The notes under the pieces: model-generated
Told to the model about the DNA's origin: nothing
Databases searched by the model: none
Seen by the model: only the letters and a program-made list of their open reading frames with translations
Made by a program: the position numbers and the translations under genes
Part shown: positions 1-5,484 of the stretch, one piece after another
How the letters are laid out: each line of letters opens with the position of its first letter
How positions within the stretch are numbered: position 1 is the stretch's first letter
Assembly (NCBI GenBank): GCA_003551745.1
Contig: PUNI01000544.1
Span: forward strand, 1-7,368
Length of the DNA: 7,368 bases
Source: Paracoccaceae bacterium
GTDB taxonomy: Bacteria; Pseudomonadota; Alphaproteobacteria; Rhodobacterales; Rhodobacteraceae
Reading direction: 5' to 3'

Positions 1-438
1 AGCCCCGACGTGATCCGGGCGATGTCCACCGAACTGTTCCTCAACTTCCTGGCGATCCGGATGGACCCGCGCCGGGCCGAGGGGCTGGCCTTCACGATGA
101 ACCTTGTCACCCCCGACAACGGCGAGCGCTTCCTCGTGGAGCTCTCGAACGCCACGCTCACCAACGTCGAGGGCTACACGGCCGAGGACGCCGACCTGAC
201 GCTGACGGTGAACCGCGCCGATCTGGAGCGGGTGATGGCTGGGGTGACGACGTTCGAGGCGCTGCTCGCGGATGGCAGCGCGACCTTCGAAGGCGATATC
301 ACCATCCTCGGCCAGCTGGACGGGCTGATGGTCGACTTCGACCCGCGGTTCGAGATCATGCCGGGCACGCAGCTGCGCACCGAGGTTGCACAAGCCGACG
401 CCTTCGAGGCGGCGATCGGCGCCGTAATTCCGGAGTGA
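1..438 (+). CDS. Alkyl sulfatase-type C-terminal (SCP2-like) domain protein, 5' truncated
   Basis: This is the 3' part of a gene that begins before the window. The reading frame is open from base 1 and stops with TGA at 436-438, leaving about 145 residues. The pattern (FLNFLAIRMD near the start, then GERFLVELSNATL, then DADLTLTVNRADLERVMAG, then a phase of LLADGSATFEGD and a final FDPRFEIM) matches the C-terminal domain of class III alkyl sulfatases (SdsA1/YjcS/BDS1 type). That domain has the sterol-carrier-protein-2 fold and is thought to bind the hydrophobic tail of the substrate. In full-length relatives, a metallo-beta-lactamase catalytic domain and a dimerisation domain precede it, and these would lie upstream of the window. 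A stand-alone SCP2 protein cannot be excluded. The family call is from pattern recognition only. An internal GTG at 10 is unlikely to be the true start, because homology already runs through it. Confidence 0.75.
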   Translation, partial: SPDVIRAMSTELFLNFLAIRMDPRRAEGLAFTMNLVTPDNGERFLVELSNATLTNVEGYTAEDADLTLTVNRADLERVMAGVTTFEALLADGSATFEGDITILGQLDGLMVDFDPRFEIMPGTQLRTEVAQADAFEAAIGAVIPE

Positions 439-444
439 GGCCCG

Positions 445-1218
445 ATGGCGGTGACCCCGATGGGTAGGCAAAGGCCTCTGGCTGCGGTGGCGCTCCTGGT
501 GGCGGTGGTGTCGGCGCTGCCGTCATCCGCAGGGGCGTCGGACTGGCGCTACAGTGCCACGCTATACGGGTGGCTGACATCGCTGAACGCCAAGCTGGGG
601 ACGCGGCTCGGGACGGTGGAGGTGAACCAGAGCCTGTCCGACATCCTCGACCAGCTCGACTTCGCCGCCTTCGGCACCTTCGAGGCGCAGCGCGGCCGTT
701 GGTCGCTGATCGCCGATCTGGCCCATGCCGACCTGTCGAAGACGGCGGCGCCGCTGCCCGGGGCGCCCTTCGGTGGCGTCCGGGTCGACACGCGGGTGAC
801 TGCGATCTCCGGCTATGCCGCCTACCGGGTGGTCGAGACCGGCACCGCGGGGCTCGACATCGCTGGCGGTCTGCGCTGGTACAGGCTGTCGCTGGGGGCA
901 GGCCTTGCCGGCGCAGGTGCCCCACCGCTGGGGATCGACCGGTCCAACAGCTGGGTCGATCCCGTGATCGGCGTGCGCACGGTGTGGGCGTTCGGGCAGG
1001 GTTGGCGCGGGGCCGTGTCGCTGGATGCGGGGGGCTTCGGGATCGGGAGCGCCTCGGACCTCAGCTGGCAGGCGACGGCCGAGGTCGAATACGCCTTTTC
1101 CGACCGTTGGTCCGCGCTCGTCGGCTATCGGCACCTGTCGATCGACCGGCCCGCCAACCGCCGTACGCGAAAACTGGACATCTCTGGCCCCGTGATCGGG
1201 GTCCGCGCCCGCTTCTGA
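445..1218 (+). CDS. Predicted outer-membrane beta-barrel protein
   Basis: The product is 257 residues. A positively charged N-terminus (R8, R10) is followed by a hydrophobic core (about residues 11-26) and a small-residue cleavage zone (SSAGA-S, probable cut after A31), which is a standard Sec signal peptide. The mature part is built of alternating polar/hydrophobic strands rich in W, Y and G, such as DWRYSATLYGWL (33-44), GRWSLIADLAHADLS (84-98), AGLDIAGGLRWYRLSL (135-150), ATAEVEYAFSDRWSALVGYRHLSI (210-233) and a terminal strand ending in F257, the usual outer-membrane insertion signal. The segment around 61-90 (SDILDQLDFAAFGTFEAQRGRW) is typical of an uncharacterised family of small proteobacterial outer-membrane barrels. 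Substrate or function is unknown. The start is ATG 445, with a GGAGTGAGG Shine-Dalgarno at 432-440 that overlaps the upstream stop. ATG 460 is an in-frame alternative. The gene lies 6 bp after the alkyl-sulfatase-like gene, so co-transcription is likely. Confidence 0.75.
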   Translation: MAVTPMGRQRPLAAVALLVAVVSALPSSAGASDWRYSATLYGWLTSLNAKLGTRLGTVEVNQSLSDILDQLDFAAFGTFEAQRGRWSLIADLAHADLSKTAAPLPGAPFGGVRVDTRVTAISGYAAYRVVETGTAGLDIAGGLRWYRLSLGAGLAGAGAPPLGIDRSNSWVDPVIGVRTVWAFGQGWRGAVSLDAGGFGIGSASDLSWQATAEVEYAFSDRWSALVGYRHLSIDRPANRRTRKLDISGPVIGVRARF

Positions 1219-1251
1219 ACTCTGGTCCACATCCGGCACAGGGAGGATCCC

Positions 1252-1713
1252 ATGGCTGACCTCGTTGTCCTTGACTTCGACGTCATCGACACGGCGGATG
1301 CTGTGCTCACCAGGCTGCGGCTCATGCGCAAGCAGGAGCTGATCAACCTGCTGGACGCGGTGTTGGTGAGCCACCCCGAAGGCGGCGACAGCCAGATCAA
1401 GCAGTCCGTCAACATGACCGCCGTCGGCGCGGCCTCGGGCCTCAGCACCGGCGCGCTGGTGGGAGCGCTGGCTGGGCTTCTCGTGCTCAACCCGCTGGGC
1501 GGCATGGCACTTGGCAGGATGGCAGGGGCGGCGATGGGGGCGCTCTGCGGCCGGCTCCCGGATTTCGGGATCAACGACGACGTCATTCGCGAGGTCGGCC
1601 AGACCATCGCCGAGATCCGCGAGCACTGGCCACGGGTGCTGCGCACCTCGCTGTCGAACGCGCAGGAAACCGCCCTTCGCCACGCGCCCGCGGCGGCGGA
1701 GGGCGCGGCATGA
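1252..1713 (+). CDS. DUF1269-like membrane-associated protein
   Basis: The protein has 153 residues. The N-terminal part (LVVLDFDVIDTADAVLTRL, 4-22, then KQELINLLDAVLVSH, 27-41) is a small alpha/beta region. It is followed by a Gly/Ala-rich hydrophobic stretch at about 57-100 (runs of GALVGALAGLLVLNPLGG and MAGAAMGALCG). This looks like a glycine-zipper-like pair of membrane-inserting helices. A soluble C-terminal helix follows, starting LPDFGINDD (102-110). This layout matches the DUF1269 family, whose biochemical role is not established. The gene has a clear GGGAGGA Shine-Dalgarno at 1241-1247, 34 bp after the barrel-protein stop. Its stop overlaps the start of the next gene (ATGA, 1710-1713), which points to translational coupling. 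The product likely acts at the inner membrane. Confidence 0.75.
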   Translation: MADLVVLDFDVIDTADAVLTRLRLMRKQELINLLDAVLVSHPEGGDSQIKQSVNMTAVGAASGLSTGALVGALAGLLVLNPLGGMALGRMAGAAMGALCGRLPDFGINDDVIREVGQTIAEIREHWPRVLRTSLSNAQETALRHAPAAAEGAA

Positions 1714-2237
1714 GCGTGACCGCCCATGCCCCGTGGATCGAGACCGACCGGCTGGTCCTGCGGCCGCCCGAGACGGACGACTGGCCGGGCTATCGTGCCT
1801 TTCGCTTCTCGGCACGCTCTCCGCTCGGCCGGGCCGGCATGACCGAGGATGTTGCCTGGACCCATTTCGCAGCCCTCTTCGGCCACTGGGCGCTGCGCGG
1901 CTTCGGCCGCTTCGTGATCGTGCTGCGCGCGACCGGGGCGGCGATCGGCCATGTCGGCCCGTTCCGCCCTGCCGGTCATCCCGAGCCCGAACTGACCTGG
2001 ACGCTGTGGTCGGCCGAGGCCGAGGGGCGGGGGTTTGCGTTCGAGGCCGCCGCCGCCGCCCGCGACCATGTCTTCGCCACGCTCGGCTGGCCAACCACCG
2101 TCAGCTACATCACCCCGGACAATGCCCGCTCGGCGCGGCTGGCCCGCCGCCTCGGCGCCCGGCCCGATCCGGAAGCGCGGCGCCCGTGGGCGTCGGTGAC
2201 CGTGTGGCGTCATCGTCCGCCGGAGACCGCCCGATGA
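1710..2237 (+). CDS. GNAT-family N-acetyltransferase (RimJ/RimL-like)
   Basis: The 175-residue product has the hallmarks of a GNAT acetyltransferase of the RimJ/RimL branch. These are an N-terminal strand IETDRLVLRPPETDDW (10-25), a central WTLWSAEAEGRGFAFEA (97-113) whose EGRGFAFEA is the acetyl-CoA pyrophosphate-binding loop plus helix start, and the late TPDNARSARLARRLGA (135-150) that closes the fold. It would transfer acetyl from acetyl-CoA to an amine, either a protein N-terminus or a small molecule. The substrate cannot be read from sequence. Start ATG 1710 overlaps the preceding stop by 4 bp and has a GGAGGG Shine-Dalgarno at 1698-1703. Its stop overlaps the chorismate mutase start (ATGA, 2234-2237). 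From memory, a GNAT gene next to a chorismate mutase upstream of rpsP is common in Rhodobacterales; this was not checked here. Confidence 0.88.
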   Translation: MSVTAHAPWIETDRLVLRPPETDDWPGYRAFRFSARSPLGRAGMTEDVAWTHFAALFGHWALRGFGRFVIVLRATGAAIGHVGPFRPAGHPEPELTWTLWSAEAEGRGFAFEAAAAARDHVFATLGWPTTVSYITPDNARSARLARRLGARPDPEARRPWASVTVWRHRPPETAR

Positions 2238-2569
2238 CCCCGCGTGCCCCTGCTCCCGCCGCCGGGCCGACGGCCGAGGATGTTGCCGCCCGCGCCGAAG
2301 CGCTGCTGCGCGAGCATCGCGAGTCGATCGACCGGCTGGACGCGATCCTCGTCTACACCCTGGCCGAACGCTTCAAGCACACCCAGTCGGTGGGCCGGCT
2401 GAAGGCCGAGCACGGGCTGCCGCCCTCGGACCCGTCGCGCGAGGCGCGGCAGATCGAGCGGCTGGAATGGCTCGCCCAGGAGGCCGATCTCGACCCGGCC
2501 TTCGCCCGAAACTTCCTGAACTTCATCATCTCGGAGGTGATCCGTCACCACGAGAAGCTGCAGAAATAG
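2234..2569 (+). CDS. Chorismate mutase, monofunctional AroQ type
   Basis: The enzyme rearranges chorismate to prephenate, the branch step to phenylalanine and tyrosine, in the cytoplasm. The 111-residue all-helical protein carries the AroQ active-site pattern. R29 (HRESIDRLD), R46 (LAERF), K57 (VGRLKAEHG), D66 and R69-E70 ([13 protein letters not shown]) line up with E. coli R11, R28, K39, D48, R51 and E52. The C-terminal helix [18 protein letters not shown] (94-111) corresponds to the third helix. By ungapped alignment, H106 sits where E. coli has Gln88, a residue known to vary among AroQ enzymes. About 15-20 residues at the N-terminus (Ala/Pro-rich) are extra. Start ATG 2234 overlaps the GNAT stop, with CGGAGA at 2221-2226 as Shine-Dalgarno. 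No dehydratase or ACT domain is attached, so it is monofunctional. Confidence 0.9.
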   Translation: MTPRAPAPAAGPTAEDVAARAEALLREHRESIDRLDAILVYTLAERFKHTQSVGRLKAEHGLPPSDPSREARQIERLEWLAQEADLDPAFARNFLNFIISEVIRHHEKLQK

Positions 2570-2583
2570 GCGGCTCGGCCGCC
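2569..2583 (+). other. Short GC hairpin at the chorismate mutase stop
   Basis: GGCGGC (2569-2574), a TCG loop and GCCGCC (2578-2583) form a perfect 6-bp stem. The stem begins on the last base of the TAG stop and lies 32 bp before the rpsP start. No T-run follows (the sequence continues ATACCC), so it is not a standard intrinsic terminator. It could be a processing or pause site, or chance in GC-rich DNA. Confidence 0.3.
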
Positions 2584-2615
2584 ATACCCTCACGCCAGAT
2601 GCAAGGAGACAGAGA

Positions 2616-3005
2616 ATGGCCGTGAAGATCCGACTCGCCCGCGGGGGCGCCAAGAAACGCCCGCACTATTCCATCGTCGCCGCCGACAGCCGCATGGCGC
2701 GCGACGGCCGCTTCCTGGAGAAGCTGGGCACCTTCAACCCGCTCCTGCCCAAGGACAGCGAGGACCGGGTGAAGATGGACATGGAGCGCGTGCAGCACTG
2801 GCTGGGCCAGGGCGCACAACCGACCGACCGCGTCGCCCGTTTCCTCGAGGCCGCCGGGGTGCTGACGAAGAAGACCCGCAACAACCCGCAGAAGGGCGCA
2901 CCGGGCAAGAAGGCGCAGGAACGCGCCGAGGCGCGCGCCGGCAAGGCCGCCGCCGAAGCCCCGGAAGCTGCTGCGGAACCGGCGGCCGAGGCCGCCGCGG
3001 AGTGA
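2616..3005 (+). CDS. rpsP: 30S ribosomal protein S16
   Basis: S16 is a small-subunit protein that binds 16S rRNA and is needed for 30S assembly. The start [20 protein letters not shown], then [22 protein letters not shown] and a [32 protein letters not shown] block (about 50-81), are diagnostic. The conserved core ends near residue 85. It is followed by a lysine-rich linker and an Ala/Glu tail (about 100-129) that is low-complexity and typical of alphaproteobacterial S16. The total of 129 residues is longer than the ~82 of E. coli. A strong Shine-Dalgarno AAGGAG at 2603-2608 fixes ATG 2616. It is the first gene of the rpsP-rimM-trmD-rplS-rpmE cluster. Confidence 0.98.
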   Translation: MAVKIRLARGGAKKRPHYSIVAADSRMARDGRFLEKLGTFNPLLPKDSEDRVKMDMERVQHWLGQGAQPTDRVARFLEAAGVLTKKTRNNPQKGAPGKKAQERAEARAGKAAAEAPEAAAEPAAEAAAE

Positions 3006-3006
3006 T

Positions 3007-3020
3007 CCGCCGGCCGGCGG
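3007..3020 (+). repeat. 14-bp perfect palindrome in the rpsP-rimM gap
   Basis: CCGCCGG followed directly by CCGGCGG is a perfect dyad that starts one base after the rpsP stop and ends just before the rimM Shine-Dalgarno. In RNA it can fold only with an unpaired loop taken from its centre. No T-run follows, so it is not a terminator. It may modulate the rpsP/rimM expression ratio, or be GC-rich chance. Confidence 0.35.
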
Positions 3021-3039
3021 CGCAGCAGGGGAGAGCGGC

Positions 3040-3573
3040 GTGGGAACGGCGCGCATCTGCGTGGGCGCGATCGCCGGCGCCTTCGGGGTGCACGGCGAAG
3101 TGCGGCTGAAGAGCTTCTGCGTGCCGCCGGAGGCGATCGCGGGCTATGGCCCGCTGTGGCTGCAGGATGGCAGCCGCAGCTTCGAGGTGGTGCTGACCCG
3201 TCGGGTCGCGGGCGGGCTCGGAGCCCGGCTTTCCGGCGTGGCCAGCAAGGAGGCGGCGGACGGGCTGCGCGGCGTTCGCCTTCATGCCGACCGCGACGCC
3301 CTGCCCGACCTGCCGGAGGACGAGTTCTACCACGCCGACCTGATCGGGCTGCAGGCGCAGGACCCGGGCGGCCGTCCGCTGGGCCGGATCCGGGCCGTGC
3401 TGAACCACGGCGCTGGGGATCTGCTGGAGGTGGCGCCCGAGACCGGAAGCGCAACGGGGGGCGCGGCCGGCGGCCAGGCCGTTCTGGTGCCCTTCACCCG
3501 CGCCATCGTGCCCACCGTCGATCTGGCCGCGGGCCGGGTCGTGGTCGACCCGCCGGAGGGGCTGTTCGGATGA
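3040..3573 (+). CDS. rimM: 16S rRNA processing / 30S maturation factor RimM
   Basis: RimM binds the 30S head (S19 region) and assists late 16S processing and assembly. The N-terminal RimM domain starts with the signature ICVGAIAGAFGVHGEVRLKSF (about 6-26) and runs to about residue 92. A PRC-barrel domain follows from DEFYHADLIGLQ (94-105), through GRIRAVLNHGAGDLLEV (115-131) and VLVPFTRAIVPTVDLAAGRVVVDPPEGL (148-175). A Gly/Ala-rich loop of about 13 residues (134-146) is inserted between barrel strands. The product is 177 residues, a normal length. The start is GTG 3040, supported by the AGGGGAG Shine-Dalgarno at 3027-3033 and by homology beginning a few residues in. It overlaps the next gene by 4 bp (ATGA, 3570-3573). 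Confidence 0.97.
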   Translation: MGTARICVGAIAGAFGVHGEVRLKSFCVPPEAIAGYGPLWLQDGSRSFEVVLTRRVAGGLGARLSGVASKEAADGLRGVRLHADRDALPDLPEDEFYHADLIGLQAQDPGGRPLGRIRAVLNHGAGDLLEVAPETGSATGGAAGGQAVLVPFTRAIVPTVDLAAGRVVVDPPEGLFG

Positions 3574-3902
3574 GGTTCTGGATCGGCACGCTCGTCGCCT
3601 TCCTCGGCCCGGCGCTGGCCGGCGGGGCGCGGCAGTCGGCGGCCTCGGTGATCGTCTATACCGGGTTCCTGTTCTGGTGGTTCATCAAGGTGCAGCCGGT
3701 GCGGGTGCCGCCCTCGGCCAGCGGCGCGCTCTTGATGGTGGTCCTGTTCGTGCTGGCGGCGCTGGCATATCTGCTGGGCGGGCTGGTGGCGGGGCTGCTG
3801 GGCTGGCGCTTCGAGCTGCCCTTCTGGCTGCCCTCGGCGGTGTCGATCCTGGGCGTGGTGATCTCGCGCCCGCCGGCAGGCCGGATCGGCGCCGATGGCT
3901 GA
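3570..3902 (+). CDS. Small uncharacterised membrane protein between rimM and trmD
   Basis: The 110-residue product is strongly hydrophobic, and I do not recognise a named family. Likely membrane segments are residues 3-18 (WIGTLVAFLGPALAGG), 24-39 (AASVIVYTGFLFWWFI) and 52-77 (GALLMVVLFVLAALAYLLGGLVAGLLG), with a possible fourth at 82-99. Charged residues are few: K40 and R45 between segments, and R100 and R105 near the tail. The ATG at 3570 overlaps the rimM stop (ATGA) and has GGAGGGG at 3555-3561 as Shine-Dalgarno. Its TGA (3900-3902) lies 8 bp inside trmD. The frame is read from this ATG because upstream in-frame codons run antiparallel to clear RimM homology. The overlaps on both sides suggest a genuine, translationally coupled gene. 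Function is unknown; it may simply be a lineage-specific passenger of the operon. Confidence 0.8.
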   Translation: MRFWIGTLVAFLGPALAGGARQSAASVIVYTGFLFWWFIKVQPVRVPPSASGALLMVVLFVLAALAYLLGGLVAGLLGWRFELPFWLPSAVSILGVVISRPPAGRIGADG

Positions 3903-4743
3903 GCCGCCGCCGAAGCCGCGCGCGCGGGGTTTCAAGGCGGTCTCGCTGTCGCCGGTGCCGCGCGACCTCCTCGGCGGGCCGCCGCGCCGCGCCGGAGCAT
4001 GGACCGCCAAGGTCATCACCCTTTTCCCGCAGGCCTTCCCCGGGGTTCTGGGCCTATCGCTGACCGGCAAGGCGCTGGACGCCGGGCTCTGGGCCCTGGA
4101 GACCCTGGATCTGCGCGTCTTCGGCGCGGGCCGGCACCGCAATGTCGACGACACGCCGGCCGGTGGCGGCGCCGGCATGGTGCTGCGCGCCGATGTTCTG
4201 GGCCGCGCGATCGAGGTGGCGCAGACCGGCGTGCCGACCGAGGGCTGGCCGCTGATCGCGCTCTCGCCCCGCGGCCGGCCCTTCGATCAGGCAATGGCGC
4301 GAAGGCTTGCTGCCGGCGCCGGCGTGACGCTGATCTGCGGTCGCTTCGAAGGGATCGACCAGCGCGTGCTGGATCACTACGGCATTGCCGAGGTGAGCCT
4401 GGGGGACTTCGTCCTGACCGGGGGAGAGATCGCGGCGCAGGCCTTGATCGACGCCACCGTCCGGCTTATACCCCGCGTGCTCGGGAATCAGGCCTCGACG
4501 GAGGAGGAATCCTTCGCCCGGGGCCTTCTGGAATTCCCGCAGTACACCAAACCGGCCGTCTGGAAGGGGCACGCGATACCCGACATTCTCCTGTCGGGAC
4601 ATCACGGGCAGATCGCTTCCTGGCGGCAGGCCGAGGCCGAGAGGCTGACGAAGGAACGCCGCCCTGACCTCTGGCGGGCTTATCGCGACCGGGCCGATGC
4701 CGCGGCGCGCGATAGGGACCCGGGCGGAGACCGAGAGCTCTGA
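3895..4743 (+). CDS. trmD: tRNA (guanine37-N1)-methyltransferase
   Basis: TrmD uses S-adenosylmethionine to make m1G37 in tRNAs, which prevents +1 frameshifting. The 282-residue product has the SPOUT trefoil-knot core. The catalytic domain starts at about [18 protein letters not shown] (36-53). [20 protein letters not shown] (81-100) is the conserved loop, [11 protein letters not shown] (122-132) and [15 protein letters not shown] (146-160) follow, then [11 protein letters not shown] (168-178), whose D171 corresponds to the catalytic aspartate. [17 protein letters not shown] leads to the C-terminal helical domain with [22 protein letters not shown] (217-238). The first ~35 residues are an extra basic/proline-rich extension, seen (from memory) in other Rhodobacteraceae TrmDs. 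ATG 3895 is the only ATG before the core in this frame. No good Shine-Dalgarno precedes it, so expression probably depends on coupling to the upstream gene. Confidence 0.97.
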   Translation: MAEPPPKPRARGFKAVSLSPVPRDLLGGPPRRAGAWTAKVITLFPQAFPGVLGLSLTGKALDAGLWALETLDLRVFGAGRHRNVDDTPAGGGAGMVLRADVLGRAIEVAQTGVPTEGWPLIALSPRGRPFDQAMARRLAAGAGVTLICGRFEGIDQRVLDHYGIAEVSLGDFVLTGGEIAAQALIDATVRLIPRVLGNQASTEEESFARGLLEFPQYTKPAVWKGHAIPDILLSGHHGQIASWRQAEAERLTKERRPDLWRAYRDRADAAARDRDPGGDREL

Positions 4744-4756
4744 GGGCGCTTCACGT

Positions 4757-4772
4757 CGCGGAGAGAACCGCG
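4757..4772 (+). other. Small hairpin in the trmD-rplS gap
   Basis: CGCGG (4757-4761), loop AGAGAA and CCGCG (4768-4772) form a 5-bp GC stem just before the rplS Shine-Dalgarno. There is no T-run. It may affect rplS translation or mark an mRNA processing point, and may be chance. Confidence 0.25.
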
Positions 4773-4791
4773 CCAGAGAAAGGACACCGCG

Positions 4792-5175
4792 ATGAACCTG
4801 ATCGCGCAGATCGAGGCCGAGCAGATCGCCGCCCTCGGCAAGACCATTCCGGATTTCAAGGCCGGCGACACCGTGCGCGTCGGCTACAAGGTGACCGAGG
4901 GCACCAGAACACGCGTGCAGAACTTCGAGGGCGTTTGCATCGCGCGCAAGGGCGGCAACGGGATCGACGCCTCCTTCACCGTGCGCAAGATCTCCTTCGG
5001 CGAGGGGGTGGAGCGCGTCTTCCCGCTCTATTCCACCAACATCGACAGGATCGAGGTGGTGCGCCGCGGCAAGGTGCGCCGCGCCAAGCTCTATTATCTG
5101 CGCTCGCGGCGCGGCAAGTCGGCCCGGATCGCGGAGAAGACCAACTATCGCCCCGCGGCGGGCGCGCAGGGCTGA
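4792..5175 (+). CDS. rplS: 50S ribosomal protein L19
   Basis: L19 lies at the 30S-50S interface (bridges B6/B8 region). The 127-residue protein shows the family core almost throughout: [20 protein letters not shown] (1-20), [35 protein letters not shown] (21-55), then [20 protein letters not shown] (61-80), [24 protein letters not shown] (81-104) and a short lineage-specific tail [16 protein letters not shown] (112-127). The start ATG 4792 is backed by the Shine-Dalgarno AAAGGA at 4779-4784. A 48-bp gap after trmD allows separate translation. Length and motifs are normal. Confidence 0.98.
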   Translation: MNLIAQIEAEQIAALGKTIPDFKAGDTVRVGYKVTEGTRTRVQNFEGVCIARKGGNGIDASFTVRKISFGEGVERVFPLYSTNIDRIEVVRRGKVRRAKLYYLRSRRGKSARIAEKTNYRPAAGAQG

Positions 5176-5186
5176 GGAGCGGCGAG

Positions 5187-5408
5187 ATGAAGGCAGACAT
5201 CCATCCCGACTATCACCTGATCTCGGTGAAGCTGACCGACGGCAGCGTGATCCAGATGAAATCGACCTGGGGCAAGGAGGGTGACACGCTCACCCTCGAT
5301 ATCGACCCCTCGGTGCACCCGGCCTGGACCGGCGGCTCGCAGAGGCTGATGGACACCGGCGGGCGCGTCTCCAAGTTCAAGAACAAATACGCCGGCTTCG
5401 GTTTCTGA
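5187..5408 (+). CDS. rpmE: 50S ribosomal protein L31, cysteine-free form
   Basis: L31 bridges the large subunit and the 30S head. The 73-residue product reads [20 protein letters not shown] (1-20), [20 protein letters not shown] (21-40), [20 protein letters not shown] (41-60) and [13 protein letters not shown], a close fit to alphaproteobacterial L31. It contains no cysteine at all, so the zinc ribbon of the classical C+ form is absent and the protein should be zinc-independent. The start ATG 5187 lies 11 bp after the rplS stop, with GAGGAGCGGCGAG upstream as ribosome-binding region. It is the last gene of the ribosomal cluster and is followed by a strong terminator at 5433-5464. Confidence 0.97.
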   Translation: MKADIHPDYHLISVKLTDGSVIQMKSTWGKEGDTLTLDIDPSVHPAWTGGSQRLMDTGGRVSKFKNKYAGFGF

Positions 5409-5432
5409 AGCCGGCCCTTCCGAACGCGATCG

Positions 5433-5464
5433 GCGGGCGCACCGGCGTGCGCCCGCTTTCGTCT
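5433..5464 (+). terminator. Intrinsic terminator after rpmE
   Basis: GCGGGCGCA (5433-5441), a 6-nt loop CCGGCG and TGCGCCCGC (5448-5456) form a perfect 9-bp GC-rich stem, followed directly by TTTCGTCT. This is a convincing factor-independent terminator for the rpsP-to-rpmE transcript. It ends only 17 bp before the mipZ start codon. mipZ therefore either reads through it or has a promoter inside or upstream of the hairpin; I could not find a clear promoter. Confidence 0.85.
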
Positions 5465-5470
5465 GTTGCC

Positions 5471-5484
5471 AGGGGAAGCTCTTG
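5471..5484 (+). promoter_or_regulatory. Ribosome-binding site that fixes the mipZ TTG start
   Basis: AGGGGAAG (5471-5478) is a good Shine-Dalgarno core placed 3-5 nt before TTG 5482. The next downstream in-frame ATG (M21 of the reading) falls after the Walker A loop and would destroy the ATPase. The TTG is therefore the real start. Confidence 0.75.

Noticed and set aside
562..2094. A 510-codon open frame on the minus strand
   Set aside because: It is antisense to three well-supported + genes, is dominated by R, P and A, and has no recognisable motif. Long antisense frames are expected at this GC content.
3156..3569. N-terminal extension of the small membrane protein frame back into rimM
   Set aside because: The upstream codons read in an alternate frame of clear RimM coding sequence and give Arg/Gly-rich low-complexity protein. 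The ATG at 3570 has its own Shine-Dalgarno and starts the hydrophobic protein.
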